Origin: Sinorhizobium sojae CCBAU 05684
Lineage (GTDB): Bacteria; Pseudomonadota; Alphaproteobacteria; Rhizobiales; Rhizobiaceae
NCBI RefSeq assembly: GCF_002288525.1
Contig: NZ_CP023067.1
Location: 3,415,001-3,479,000 of the forward strand
Length of the DNA stretch: 64,000 nt
Direction: 5' to 3'
Shown here piece by piece: positions 28,721-38,387 of this stretch. Position 1 is the first letter of the stretch. The number at the start of each line of letters is the position of its first letter. The translations under genes and the position numbers were made by a program. The notes under the pieces were generated by a model. The model saw only the letters and a program-made list of their open reading frames with translations. It made no database searches and was not told the origin of the DNA.

Positions 28721-29692
28721 ATGGACTTCTTCCACGTCCTCGTCGTGCTCCTGGAATCGACGATCCGCGTTTCGGTGCCGCTGGTCTTTGCCGCGCTTGC
28801 CGGGCTTTTCACCGAACGGGCCGGCGTCTTCGACATCAGCCTCGAAGGCAAGATGCTCGGCGCCGCGTTTGCGGCCGGCGCGGCCGCGGCCGTTTCCCAG
28901 TCGGTCTGGGTCGGCCTTGCCGCGGCGATCCTCGTTTCCGTATTGCTGTCGCTCGTCCACGGCTATGCCTCGATCACCCAGCGCGGCAACCAGATCGTCT
29001 CGGGTGTGGCAATCAATTTTATCGTCGCCGGCGCGACGGTGATCCTCGGCGAAGCCTGGTTCCGGCAAGGGGGTCGGACGCCCGCTCTGGTCGAAGGCGC
29101 GCGGTTCCAGATCGTCAATTTCCCCGGCGCGGACGCGATTCGCGACGTGCCGATTGTCGGACCGGTTTACGCGGATCTTCTGTCCGGACACTTCCTGCTG
29201 ACCTATTTCGCCTTCGCCATGGTGCCGATCAGCTGGTGGATCCTCTTTCGCACACGCTTCGGCCTAAGGCTCAGGGCCGTCGGCGAAAATCCCGGCGCCG
29301 TCGACACAGCCGGCATCTCGGTGATCTGGCTGCGCTACCGCGCGGTGATCTGCTGCGGAATTCTCTGCGGCTTCGCCGGCGCCTATCTGTCGCTCGCTAT
29401 GACGGCCGGCTTCGTGAAGGGCATGACGGCGGGCAAGGGCTATATCGCGCTTGCGGCACTGATCTTCGCCAAATGGCGGCCGGTCAACGTCATGTTCGCC
29501 TGCCTGCTCTTCGGCTTTCTCGATGCGCTGGCGATCCGGCTGCAGGGCACACCCTTGCCGCTGATCGGCCAGGTGCCGGTACAATTGATGCAGGCCCTGC
29601 CCTATATCCTCACCGTCGTGCTGCTTGCCGGCTTCATCGGCAAGGCCATACCGCCCAAGGCCGGCGGTGTACCTTACGTGAAGGAGCGCTAA
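28721..29692 (+). CDS. BMP-type nucleoside ABC transporter permease 2 (YufQ-like)
   Basis: A 323-residue permease with the paired-family features FDISLEGKMLGAAFAA and RLRAVGENPGAVDTAGI. It ends 65 bp before the cytidine deaminase gene, so import and salvage are one transcription unit. The periplasmic binding protein (BmpA type) usually encoded with these genes is absent here. Confidence 0.91.
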   Translation: MDFFHVLVVLLESTIRVSVPLVFAALAGLFTERAGVFDISLEGKMLGAAFAAGAAAAVSQSVWVGLAAAILVSVLLSLVHGYASITQRGNQIVSGVAINFIVAGATVILGEAWFRQGGRTPALVEGARFQIVNFPGADAIRDVPIVGPVYADLLSGHFLLTYFAFAMVPISWWILFRTRFGLRLRAVGENPGAVDTAGISVIWLRYRAVICCGILCGFAGAYLSLAMTAGFVKGMTAGKGYIALAALIFAKWRPVNVMFACLLFGFLDALAIRLQGTPLPLIGQVPVQLMQALPYILTVVLLAGFIGKAIPPKAGGVPYVKER

Positions 29693-29757
29693 TGCAGTCG
29701 CTTGGAAGTCAAAAGGGCTTTGGGAGCAACGACTTGCATCAAGAGAAGGACAGACCC

Positions 29758-30153
29758 ATGCCCGAGAACGAACTCTTCGTCGCGGCGCGTGAAGCCATGG
29801 CAAAGGCACATGCGCCCTATTCCAAGTTTCCCGTGGGCGCGGCCATTCGCGCCGAGGACGGCAAGATCTATACGGGTGCCAATATCGAGAATCTCTCCTT
29901 TCCGGAGGGGTGGTGCGCGGAGACCACGGCGATCAGCCATATGGTGATGGCCGGCCAGCGCAAGATCATGGAGGTTGCGGTCGTCGCCGAGAAGCTTGCG
30001 CTCTGCCCGCCCTGCGGCGGCTGCCGCCAGCGCCTGGCGGAGTTTTCCGGCGCCAGCACGCGCATCTATCTCTGCGACGAGACCGGCATCAAGAAGGCGC
30101 TGGCGCTCTCCGATCTGCTGCCGCACAGCTTCGAAACCGAGGTCCTCGGATGA
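29758..30153 (+). CDS. cdd: Cytidine deaminase
   Basis: 131 residues, the usual size of homotetrameric Cdd. The zinc and catalytic motifs are present: CAE in GWCAETTAISH and PCGGCRQ. It converts cytidine and deoxycytidine to uridine and deoxyuridine in the cytoplasm. ATG 29758 is preceded by AGAAGGA; the longer in-frame reading adds an unrelated stretch. Its stop overlaps the next start (ATGA). Confidence 0.95.
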   Translation: MPENELFVAAREAMAKAHAPYSKFPVGAAIRAEDGKIYTGANIENLSFPEGWCAETTAISHMVMAGQRKIMEVAVVAEKLALCPPCGGCRQRLAEFSGASTRIYLCDETGIKKALALSDLLPHSFETEVLG

Positions 30154-30947
30154 CGGCGGCGGCGGACTATCTGCAGGAGAAGCTCGGCGCGTTTTCGCCG
30201 CGCTACGGAATCGTGCTCGGCTCCGGTCTCGGCGCGCTCGTCGAGGCGGTGGCGGAACCGATCCGCATTCCCTATAGGGACATCCCGGATTTCCCGGTGA
30301 GCAGCGTTTCCGGCCATGCGGGCGAACTCGTCGCCGGCAAGCTCGGGGACGAGCCGGTCGTCATGCTCTCCGGCCGGGTGCACTACTACGAACGGGGCGA
30401 CGCCAACGCGATGCGCGTGCCGCTCGAGACACTGAAGCGGATCGGTGTCGAAAGCCTCATCGTCACCAATTCGGCCGGCTCGCTGCGCGAGGACATGCCT
30501 CCGGGTTCGGTCATGCGCATCGCCGATCATATTGCCTTTTCCGGCTCCAACCCGCTGATCGGGGTAGAAAGCGATAATCGTTTCGTCGGCATGACCAATG
30601 CCTATGATGCGGCGCTTTCCGAGCGCATGGAGGAGGCGGCCGATCGACTTTCGATCCCGCTATGGCGGGGCGTCTATATGTGGTTCTCGGGCCCGAGCTT
30701 CGAGACGCCGGCGGAGATCCGGATGGCGCGGATAGTGGGGGCCGATGCGGTCGGCATGTCCACCGTGCCCGAGGTCATTCTCGCCCGCTTCTTCGGTCTC
30801 AGGGTCGCGGCCGCCTCCGTCATCACCAATTTCGGAGCCGGCATGACCGGGGCGGAACTGAGCCACGAGGAGACGAAGGAAATGGCGCCGCTCGGCGGCG
30901 AGCGCCTGGCGGCGATCCTCAGGGAAATGATCGCGAGCGAAGGCTGA
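30150..30947 (+). CDS. punA: Purine nucleoside phosphorylase
   Basis: 265 residues of the trimeric PNP family. Motifs are GIVLGSGLGAL (phosphate loop), SGHAGELV, LSGRVHYYE and GPSFETPAEIRM, with a late Asn in VITNFGAGM. It splits inosine, guanosine and their deoxy forms to base plus (deoxy)ribose-1-phosphate, which DeoB at 60707 can isomerise. It is coupled to cdd by a 4-bp overlap. Confidence 0.94.
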   Translation: MTAAADYLQEKLGAFSPRYGIVLGSGLGALVEAVAEPIRIPYRDIPDFPVSSVSGHAGELVAGKLGDEPVVMLSGRVHYYERGDANAMRVPLETLKRIGVESLIVTNSAGSLREDMPPGSVMRIADHIAFSGSNPLIGVESDNRFVGMTNAYDAALSERMEEAADRLSIPLWRGVYMWFSGPSFETPAEIRMARIVGADAVGMSTVPEVILARFFGLRVAAASVITNFGAGMTGAELSHEETKEMAPLGGERLAAILREMIASEG

Positions 30948-30963
30948 ACGGCGGTCATCGGCC

Positions 30964-32274
30964 ATGCTCCCGCAGGAAATCATCCGAAAGAAAAGAAACG
31001 GCAGCGTGCTCGAGGCGGCGGAAATAGCCTCCTTCGTCGAGGGGCTTGCCGATGGCTCGATTTCCGAGGGTCAGGTCGCCGCCTTCGCCATGGCGGTCTG
31101 GTTTTCCGGCATGGCTCGCGCGGAATGCGTGGCGCTGACGCTTGCCATGCGCGATTCCGGCGAAACGCTCGACTGGGGCGAACTCGGCCGACCCGTCGTC
31201 GACAAGCATTCGACCGGCGGCGTCGGTGACAATGTTTCGCTGATGCTTGCACCGATCGTCGCTGCCTGTGGTATCGCCGTGCCGATGATCTCGGGCCGCG
31301 GGCTCGGCCACACCGGCGGAACCCTGGACAAGCTCGAATCCATTCCCGGCTACGATATCCAGCCCTCGCCCGACCGGTTTCGCAAGGTCGTCGACGAGGT
31401 CGGCTGTGCGATCATCGGCCAGACGGCCAATCTCGCCCCCGCCGACAAGCGCCTCTACGCCATCCGCGACGTGACGGCCACGGTCGATTCGGTACCGCTG
31501 ATCACCGCCTCGATCCTCTCGAAAAAGCTCGCAGCCGGGCTGCAATCGCTCGTGCTTGATGTGAAGCTCGGCAACGGCTCGTTCATGAGCGATCCCGAGG
31601 AGACCGAAGTCCTGGCGCGGTCCCTGGTCGACGTCGCCAATGGCGCGGGTGTGCGGACTTCAGCCTTGATCACCGACATGAACGAGCCGCTTGCGGATGC
31701 GGCGGGCAATGCGCTCGAAATCGAGAATTGCCTTGCCTATCTTCGCGGCGACAAGGCGGGAACTCGGCTCGATCAGGTGATCATGGCCCTTGCGGCCGAA
31801 ATGCTCGACACCGCTGGCGTCGCACCTGACCGGGCGGGAGCGGAAGCCATGGCGCGCCGCGCCTTGGAAAGCGGGGCCGCCATGGAGCGTTTCGCCCTCA
31901 TGGTCCATCGCCTTGGCGGGCCGGCCGATTTCGCCGATCGATCCCAAGCCTATCTTGAGAAGGCGCCGGCTGTCGTGCCGGTGCCGGCCGGCCGTGACGG
32001 CTACCTGGCACGCTGCGAGACCCGCGAACTCGGCATGGCCGTGATCGGGCTCGGCGGCGGGCGCACGCGCCCGGATGATCCGATCGATCGCCGGGTTGGT
32101 CTGTCGCGGCTGGCGCCGCTCGGGACCGAGGTTGAAAAAGGCCAGCCGATTGCCCTCGTGCACGCCGCCGACAGGACGCAGGCCGAGGCGATGCGGGAAC
32201 GGATCGCCAGCCTGTACACGATCTCCGACGAGAAGCCAGAACCGCGTCAGGTCGTCCGGTCGAGAATCACTTGA
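30964..32274 (+). CDS. deoA: Thymidine phosphorylase
   Basis: 436 residues, the normal length. Phosphate-binding DKHSTGGVGD and the signature GRGLGHTGGTLDKLES are intact, as are LVLDVKLGNGSFM and the C-terminal lobe. It converts thymidine and deoxyuridine to base and deoxyribose-1-phosphate. It is fourth in line after the transporter, cdd and punA, and its 3' end overlaps the convergent protease gene by 8 bp. Confidence 0.95.
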   Translation: MLPQEIIRKKRNGSVLEAAEIASFVEGLADGSISEGQVAAFAMAVWFSGMARAECVALTLAMRDSGETLDWGELGRPVVDKHSTGGVGDNVSLMLAPIVAACGIAVPMISGRGLGHTGGTLDKLESIPGYDIQPSPDRFRKVVDEVGCAIIGQTANLAPADKRLYAIRDVTATVDSVPLITASILSKKLAAGLQSLVLDVKLGNGSFMSDPEETEVLARSLVDVANGAGVRTSALITDMNEPLADAAGNALEIENCLAYLRGDKAGTRLDQVIMALAAEMLDTAGVAPDRAGAEAMARRALESGAAMERFALMVHRLGGPADFADRSQAYLEKAPAVVPVPAGRDGYLARCETRELGMAVIGLGGGRTRPDDPIDRRVGLSRLAPLGTEVEKGQPIALVHAADRTQAEAMRERIASLYTISDEKPEPRQVVRSRIT

Positions 32275-32791
32275 CGAGGTGCAGCGCGCCATTTTCGACG
32301 CGGTAGGAGGAGAGGCGGCTGAGGAACGACATGCCGACGAGCGTGCCCGAAAGCGCCTTGTCCGGCAGCACCATGGCGTCGACATCCCTTAGTGAAATGC
32401 CGCCGATCTCGACGCGGTCGAGGCGGACACGGGCCGCTTCAACGACGCCGTTCGCCGTCTGCGCCCGTCCTTTGAACGAAAGGCTCCCCACGGCGATGCC
32501 GAAGCGGCGGGCAGCTGAGCTGTTGATGGCGATCACGCTGGCGCCGGTATCGACCAGCCCTGTTTCCGAACGCCCGTTGATGCGGAAGGTGCCGACGAAA
32601 TGGCCGGAGCGATCGGCCTCGAGCACGACGCCCTTGCTGCCTGCGTAGCTCGCCATTGCCGGCGTCGGGCTGGAGGTCCGAGGCGCGGCGGCAGTGTCTT
32701 CCGAGCGGCCGAGATAGTTGGAGGCAAGCTCTGGGACAACCAGGGCAAGGGCGGCAAGTCCACCGGCAAAAGCGAGGAGGCGCGTGATCAT
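32267..32791 (-). CDS. Retroviral-type aspartic protease (TIGR02281-like)
   Basis: 174 residues. An N-terminal hydrophobic anchor (about 1-24) is followed by a single pepsin/retropepsin-like lobe with active site LVDTGASVIAI. One DTG motif per chain implies a homodimer, as in clan AA proteases of alphaproteobacteria. Its location is probably periplasmic and membrane-anchored; the target is unknown. ATG 32791 was chosen because the hydrophobic anchor begins right there. Confidence 0.85.
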   Translation of the reverse strand: MITRLLAFAGGLAALALVVPELASNYLGRSEDTAAAPRTSSPTPAMASYAGSKGVVLEADRSGHFVGTFRINGRSETGLVDTGASVIAINSSAARRFGIAVGSLSFKGRAQTANGVVEAARVRLDRVEIGGISLRDVDAMVLPDKALSGTLVGMSFLSRLSSYRVENGALHLVK

Positions 32792-32851
32792 GTCAGTTTC
32801 CGTCGCGCGTAAGGCGCGCCCGAGCATGTCAGCGGATCATTTAACAATCGC

Positions 32852-32879
32852 ACAAAAGAGCCGCCGGACAACCGGCGGC
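32852..32879 (-). terminator. Intrinsic terminator of upp
   Basis: On the minus strand GCCGCCGG-TTGT-CCGGCGGC is followed by TCTTTTGTG. It lies 35 bp after the upp stop codon. Confidence 0.75.
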
Positions 32880-32913
32880 GGTCGTCTGTTCTTGCTGTCT
32901 GGTTAAGGAAAGC

Positions 32914-33543
32914 CTACTTCGTGCCGTACATGCGGTCGCCTGCATCGCCGAGCCCGGGCACGATGTAACCCTTTTCGTTCAGGTGGCTGTCGATCGACGC
33001 AGTGAATATCGGCACGTCCGGATGTGACGCCTGGAAATTGCGGATCCCTTCCGGTGCCGCGAGCAGGCAGAGGAAGCGGATATTTTTCGCGCCGCGTTCC
33101 TTGAGCTTGTCGATTGCCGCGATCGAAGAATTGCCGGTCGCAAGCATCGGATCGACGACGATGACGAGACGTTCGTTGAGGCTTTCCGGTGCCTTGAAAT
33201 AATATTCGACCGGCTGCAGCGTCTCATGGTCGCGATAGACACCGATATGCGAGACGCGCGCGGAGGGTACGAGTTCGAGCATGCCTTCGAGCAGGCCGTT
33301 GCCTGCACGCAAGATCGAGGCGAAGACCAGCTTCTTGCCTTCGAGCACCGGCGAGTCGGTTTCCGTGAGCGGCGTCTCGATCCGCTCGATGGTCAGCTCC
33401 AGATCGCGCGTGACCTCGTAGCAGAGGAGGGTCGAGATTTCCTTCAGCAGCCGGCGGAAGCCAGCGGTCGACGTCTCCTTCTTGCGCATGATGGTCAACT
33501 TATGCTGCACCAGCGGATGATCGATCACTGTTACGCCGTCCAT
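32914..33543 (-). CDS. upp: Uracil phosphoribosyltransferase
   Basis: 209 residues, the standard Upp size. The PRPP-binding loop is [13 protein letters not shown], and the C-terminal uracil-binding end [18 protein letters not shown] is complete. It makes UMP from uracil and PRPP, so it recovers the base released by pyrimidine nucleoside breakdown. It faces the salvage operon on the opposite strand and has its own terminator. Confidence 0.97.
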   Translation of the reverse strand: MDGVTVIDHPLVQHKLTIMRKKETSTAGFRRLLKEISTLLCYEVTRDLELTIERIETPLTETDSPVLEGKKLVFASILRAGNGLLEGMLELVPSARVSHIGVYRDHETLQPVEYYFKAPESLNERLVIVVDPMLATGNSSIAAIDKLKERGAKNIRFLCLLAAPEGIRNFQASHPDVPIFTASIDSHLNEKGYIVPGLGDAGDRMYGTK

Positions 33544-33976
33544 GGCTCACCTTCCCGCGAAAGATAGTATCTACGCCTCTTTTCCATGGAATGACCGGAG
33601 GTCGCAAGAGCATTGCTCGCACTTGCCTGCGGAATGCTTCTCATCCTGCCTGCGGTCGCCTCTCGCCGGATAGCCTTGCGCAGGCGGGACGAGAGAATGC
33701 CGGCGCAATTGCGGCTGGCGTCTGCATCCAACTTGCCCTTCGATTCCGATCACACCTGCGTGATCGCAGCGGATCCGGAGCGGCGAAGTCTTTGCGGCGC
33801 TTCGCTTTTCTCGCCCATTCCGGGTGACCGGGGAGCGCTGTTGCGCTGCGGTAGAAATTAACATACACTGATGTATGTATATTAGCTTTCCGGTATCTTC
33901 CTCCCGGATGCCGGTCCCGCTTCTCGTCCCCTTCTGACCGCGCAGCCAAGGCAGTGGCTGCAGGCGGTCCTTTCCT
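33544..33976. other. Intergenic region upstream of upp and the efflux operon
   Basis: 433 bp between divergent genes. It holds the likely upp promoter and, near the right side, the palindrome at 33861-33878. I see no supported gene in it. Confidence 0.6.
33861..33878. promoter_or_regulatory. AcrR-like TetR operator
   Basis: ACATACA-CTGA-TGTATGT is a perfect inverted repeat and closely resembles the known AcrR-class operator core (ACATACA...TGTATGT). It lies about 100 bp upstream of the efflux adaptor gene, and a TetR regulator is encoded just after the pump, so autoregulated repression is likely. Confidence 0.8.
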
Positions 33977-35197
33977 ATGGATATAGCGATGCATATCAAT
34001 AGACCGATACTGGCCGCCTCGCTGGCAAGCATGATTTTTCTCGCCGGGTGCCAGAAGAGCGAAGAACAGCAGGCGGCAGCTCCTGCCTTTCCTCCGGCGC
34101 AGGTCGCCGTCTTCACCACGGCTGCGGAACCCCTGCCGATCACCAATGAGCTTCCGGGCCGCATCACGCCGACACGCATTGCCGAAGTGCGACCGCGGGT
34201 GTCCGGCATCCTCGTCGAGCGGGTGTTCCAGCAGGGCTCCATGGTGACGGAGGGCGACGTGCTCTACCGGATCGACCCGGCCCCCTTCCAGGTCAGGGTC
34301 GACAGCGCCGAGGCGACGCTGAAGCGGGCCGTCGCCGTGCGCGACCAGGCCCGGCAGACGGCCGAGCGGCAGGCGCGGCTGAAGGAGGCGCAGGTGACGG
34401 CGGTCCAGCAGTATGACGATGCCGTCGCCGCACTCGCCCAGGCCGAGGCCGATGTCGGCATTGCGGAGGCCGGACTGGCGGAGGCGAAGCTCAACCTCGA
34501 ATACGCCAATGTCACCGCGCCGATCAGCGGCCGCATCGGCCGGGCGCTGATCACCGAGGGCGCGCTTGTCAGCGCCAACGGCTCCGACAATCTCGCGACA
34601 ATCCAGCAGATCGACCCGATCTATGCCGACTTCACGCAATCGGCGACGGACCTCATCCGCCTGCGCAAGGCGCTGGAGGACGGGCAGTTGATCAGCGCCG
34701 ACAATGAGGCGCAGGTGCAATTGATCCTCGACGACGGCACGCGCTATGCCCACAAGGGAAGGCTGCTCTTCTCCGAGGCGGCCGTCGATGCCACGACGGG
34801 TCAGGTGACGCTGCGCGGCGAATTCCCTAATCCCGACGGCGACCTGCTTCCGGGCATGTATGTGCGCGTTGAGATCGAGCAGGGGTTGGAGAAGAACGCC
34901 ATCACAGTTCCGCAACAGGCGGTGCAGCGCAACAATGCCGGGCAGTCGCAGGTCTATATCGTGACGCCTGAGAAAAAAGTCGAGTTCCGCAACGTCACGC
35001 TGGGACGGACGGTCGGCAGCCGCTGGCAGGTGACTTCCGGCCTCAAGGCCGGTGAGAAGGTTATGGTCGAGGGCTTCCAGAAGGTCGGGCCCGGCGCGCC
35101 GGTCGAACCCTCCGCATGGGATCCGAACGCGAAGCCAGACAAGGAGCAGACTGCCTGGACCGGCGCCGGCGAAGACTCCGCCACCGAAGTGAAGTGA
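33977..35197 (+). CDS. smeA: RND efflux periplasmic adaptor lipoprotein (SmeA/AcrA-like)
   Basis: 406 residues. The lipobox IFLAGC puts the lipid-bearing Cys at residue 25. A beta-barrel/lipoyl/hairpin arrangement follows (VRPRVSGILVERVFQQGS near 65, a long coiled coil near 105-175, TAPISGRIG near 185). It links the inner-membrane pump to an outer-membrane channel. ATG 33977 or the in-frame ATG 33989 could be used. The pump gene starts 9 bp later; no outer-membrane partner gene is nearby, so a TolC-like protein from elsewhere is needed. The symbol follows the Sinorhizobium meliloti locus of the same order. Confidence 0.88.
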   Translation: MDIAMHINRPILAASLASMIFLAGCQKSEEQQAAAPAFPPAQVAVFTTAAEPLPITNELPGRITPTRIAEVRPRVSGILVERVFQQGSMVTEGDVLYRIDPAPFQVRVDSAEATLKRAVAVRDQARQTAERQARLKEAQVTAVQQYDDAVAALAQAEADVGIAEAGLAEAKLNLEYANVTAPISGRIGRALITEGALVSANGSDNLATIQQIDPIYADFTQSATDLIRLRKALEDGQLISADNEAQVQLILDDGTRYAHKGRLLFSEAAVDATTGQVTLRGEFPNPDGDLLPGMYVRVEIEQGLEKNAITVPQQAVQRNNAGQSQVYIVTPEKKVEFRNVTLGRTVGSRWQVTSGLKAGEKVMVEGFQKVGPGAPVEPSAWDPNAKPDKEQTAWTGAGEDSATEVK

Positions 35198-35206
35198 GAA
35201 CCGCCA

Positions 35207-38200
35207 ATGCCCAGCTTCTTCATAGACAGGCCGATCTTTGCCTGGGTGGTGGCGATCTTCATCATGGTCGCCGGCATCATCGCCCTGCCGCTCTTGCCGG
35301 TGTCGCAATATCCGAACGTCGCCCCGCCGCAGATATCGATCAATGCCAGCTACCCCGGTGCCTCGTCGCAGGACACCTATCAGAGTGTCACGCGGCTCAT
35401 TGAGAACGAGCTCAACGGCATCGAAGGGCTTATGTATTTTGAATCGACCTCGAGCGCTTCGGGCTCGGTCGAGATCAACGCCACATTTGCACCCGGCACC
35501 GACCCCAGCCAGGCCTCGGTCGACATCCAGAACCGCGTGCAGCGCGTCGAGCCGCGCCTGCCCGATTCGGTCCGGCAGCAGGGCGTGCAGGTGGATGAGG
35601 CCGGTTCCGGCTTCCTGCTGATCGTCTCGCTCACCTCGACCGACGGGTCGATGGATGCGATCGGTCTCGGCGACTATCTGAGCCGCAACGTCCTCAGTGA
35701 AATCCAGCGCGTGCCGGGCGTCGGCCGCGCCCAGCTCTTCGCGACCGAACGCTCGATGCGCATCTGGCTCGATCCGGACAAAATGCTCGGGCTCAACCTG
35801 ACCGCCGCCGATGTGACCGCCGCGATCCAGGCGCAGAACGCCCAGATCGCCTCCGGCTCGATCGGTGCCCAGCCGAACCCGATCACCCAGCAGATCAGCG
35901 CCCCCGTGGTTATCAAGGGGCAGCTTTCGACCCCTGAGGAATTCGGCGCGATCGTGCTGAGGGCGAATGCCGACGGCTCGGCCGTGCGCCTGCGCGACGT
36001 CGCCCGCATCGAGATCGGCGGCGAGAGCTATTCCTTCTCCACCCGTCTCAACGGCAAACCCTCCGCCGCGATCGCCGTGCAGCTCTCGCCGAGCGCCAAT
36101 GCGATGTCGACCTCGGCGGCGGTCAAGGCGCGCATGGATGAGCTTGCCGAATTCTTTCCGGCGGGTCTCGAATATTCCATTCCCTACGACACCTCGCCTT
36201 TCGTCAAGGTTTCGATCGAGAAGGTGGTCGAGACGCTCGTCGAAGCCGTCGCGCTCGTCTTCCTGGTTATGCTCCTGTTCCTTCAGAATATCCGCTACAC
36301 CATCATCCCGACCCTGGTCGTGCCGATCGCCCTTCTCGGCACCTGCGCAGTGATGCTGGCGATGGGCTTCTCGATCAACGTGCTGACGATGTTCGGCATG
36401 GTGCTGGCGATTGGCATCCTCGTCGATGATGCCATCATCGTCGTCGAGAATGTCGAGCGGATCATGTCGGAAGAAGGGCTGACGCCGAAAGAGGCGACCC
36501 GCAAGGCGATGAGGCAGATCACCGGCGCGGTCATCGGCATCACGCTGGTGCTCGCCTCGGTGTTCATCCCGATGGCCTTTTTCCCGGGTGCCGTCGGCGT
36601 CATCTACCGCCAGTTCAGCCTGACCATGGTGGTCTCGATCCTGTTCTCGGCGCTGCTCGCGCTGTCATTGACGCCGGCGCTCTGCGCAAGCTTCCTGAGG
36701 CAGGTGCCGAGGGGCCATCACCACGCCAAACGGGGCTTCTTCGGCTGGTTCAATCGCGGCTTCGACCGGTCCTCTCGCGGCTATACGCGCGTCGTCGGCG
36801 GCCTCGTCACCCGCACCGGCCGCCTGATGCTCGTCTATCTGGCCCTGCTTGCGGGCCTCGGCTGGGCCTTCCTGCAACTGCCCTCCTCCTTCCTGCCGGA
36901 CGAGGACCAGGGCTATGTCATCGTCATGATGCAATTGCCCTCGGAAGCGACCGGCAACCGCACGACGGAAGTGATCGAGCAGGCGGAGACGATCTTCGGC
37001 CAGGAGCCGGCGGTCGACCGCATCGTCGCCATCAACGGCTTCTCCTTCTTCGGCACCGGCCAGAATGCGGGGCTTGCCTTCGTGACGCTGAAGGACTGGA
37101 ACGAGCGTGACGCCGACAATTCCGCCCAGGCGATCGCCGGCCGCGCAACGATGGCGATGAGTCAGATCAAGGACGCGATCAGCTTCGCGCTGTCACCGCC
37201 CGCGATTCAGGGCCTCGGCACCACCGGCGGATTTTCCTTCCGCCTGCAGGATCGTGCCGGCCTCGGCGAAACGGCGCTTGCGGAAGCGCGCGACCAGCTT
37301 CTCGGGCTTGCTGCACAGAGCAAGATCGTGACCGGCGTTCGCTTCGAGGGCATGCCCGATGCCGCGCAGGTGAGCGTCACCATCGACCGCGAGAAGGCCA
37401 ACGCCTTCGGGGTGACCTTTGCCGACATCAACTCGACGATCTCGACCAATCTCGGCTCCTCCTATGTCAACGACTTCCCGAATGCCGGCCGCATGCAACG
37501 CGTGACGGTGCAGGCGGACGAGAACAAGCGCATGCAGACGGCGGACCTCCTGAACCTCAATGTCCGCAATTCGAACGGCGGCATGGTTCCGCTCTCCGCC
37601 TTCGCGACGGTCGAATGGATCAAGGCACCGACGCAGACCGTCGGCTATAACGGCTATCCCGCCGTCCGCATCAGCGGCAATGCGGCGCCCGGCTACTCCT
37701 CCGGCGATGCCATCGCCGAAATGGAACGGCTGGCCGGCGAGCTGCCGGCGGGCTTCGGCTATGAGTGGACCGGGCAATCGCTGCAGGAGATCCAGTCGGG
37801 CTCCCAGGCGCCGCTGCTGATTGCGCTCTCCTGTCTGCTCGTCTTCCTGTGCCTGGCGGCGCTCTACGAGAGCTGGTCGATCCCGGTCTCGGTGATCATG
37901 GTCGTGCCGCTTGGCGTCATCGGTGCGGTGCTGGCGGTAACAATGCGCGACATGCCGAACGACGTCTACTTCAAGGTCGGCCTGATCGCGATCATCGGCC
38001 TCTCGGCGAAGAACGCCATCCTGATCATCGAGTTCGCAAAGGAACTCAGGGATCAGGGCAGGTCGCTGATCGACGCCACCCTGGAGGCGGTGCACCTGCG
38101 CTTCCGCCCCATCCTGATGACCTCGCTCGCCTTCACGCTCGGCGTGGTGCCGTTGGCGATCGCGACGGGCGCAAGCTCTGCCAGCCAGCGCGCCATCGGT

Positions 38201-38347
38201 ACCGGCGTCATGGGTGGTATGATTTCGGCAACGGTGCTGGCGATCTTCTTCGTGCCGGTCTTCTTCGTGTTCGTCATGAAGATATTCGGGCGAAGGAAGG
38301 CCACGGACGAGGCGCCCGAGATCGGGACCATAAGCCCCGCCGAATGA
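35207..38347 (+). CDS. smeB: RND multidrug efflux pump (SmeB/AcrB-like)
   Basis: 1046 residues with twelve predicted transmembrane helices and two large periplasmic loops, as in HAE1-family pumps. The paired aspartates of the proton relay are in ILVDDAIIVVENVER near 405, and the matching Lys is in GLSAKNAILIIEF near 930. It exports toxic compounds by proton antiport with the adaptor encoded just upstream. S. meliloti SmeAB handles plant antimicrobials; transferring that role here is inference. Confidence 0.94.
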   Translation: MPSFFIDRPIFAWVVAIFIMVAGIIALPLLPVSQYPNVAPPQISINASYPGASSQDTYQSVTRLIENELNGIEGLMYFESTSSASGSVEINATFAPGTDPSQASVDIQNRVQRVEPRLPDSVRQQGVQVDEAGSGFLLIVSLTSTDGSMDAIGLGDYLSRNVLSEIQRVPGVGRAQLFATERSMRIWLDPDKMLGLNLTAADVTAAIQAQNAQIASGSIGAQPNPITQQISAPVVIKGQLSTPEEFGAIVLRANADGSAVRLRDVARIEIGGESYSFSTRLNGKPSAAIAVQLSPSANAMSTSAAVKARMDELAEFFPAGLEYSIPYDTSPFVKVSIEKVVETLVEAVALVFLVMLLFLQNIRYTIIPTLVVPIALLGTCAVMLAMGFSINVLTMFGMVLAIGILVDDAIIVVENVERIMSEEGLTPKEATRKAMRQITGAVIGITLVLASVFIPMAFFPGAVGVIYRQFSLTMVVSILFSALLALSLTPALCASFLRQVPRGHHHAKRGFFGWFNRGFDRSSRGYTRVVGGLVTRTGRLMLVYLALLAGLGWAFLQLPSSFLPDEDQGYVIVMMQLPSEATGNRTTEVIEQAETIFGQEPAVDRIVAINGFSFFGTGQNAGLAFVTLKDWNERDADNSAQAIAGRATMAMSQIKDAISFALSPPAIQGLGTTGGFSFRLQDRAGLGETALAEARDQLLGLAAQSKIVTGVRFEGMPDAAQVSVTIDREKANAFGVTFADINSTISTNLGSSYVNDFPNAGRMQRVTVQADENKRMQTADLLNLNVRNSNGGMVPLSAFATVEWIKAPTQTVGYNGYPAVRISGNAAPGYSSGDAIAEMERLAGELPAGFGYEWTGQSLQEIQSGSQAPLLIALSCLLVFLCLAALYESWSIPVSVIMVVPLGVIGAVLAVTMRDMPNDVYFKVGLIAIIGLSAKNAILIIEFAKELRDQGRSLIDATLEAVHLRFRPILMTSLAFTLGVVPLAIATGASSASQRAIGTGVMGGMISATVLAIFFVPVFFVFVMKIFGRRKATDEAPEIGTISPAE

Positions 38348-38387
38348 AGCATGATCGCGGCCCGCCTCGCCGGCGGGTCGCTTTGCG

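Noticed and set aside
27382-28851. 489-residue minus-strand reading frame over the nucleoside permease genes
   Set aside because: It is rich in Arg, Asp, Glu, His and Gln with no domain, and lies opposite well-supported permease genes; it is a mirror frame of high-GC codons.
38361-38384. Terminator after smeB
   Set aside because: CCCGCC/GGCGGG forms a short stem but has no T run, and it merges into the intergenic repeat; not strong enough to list.
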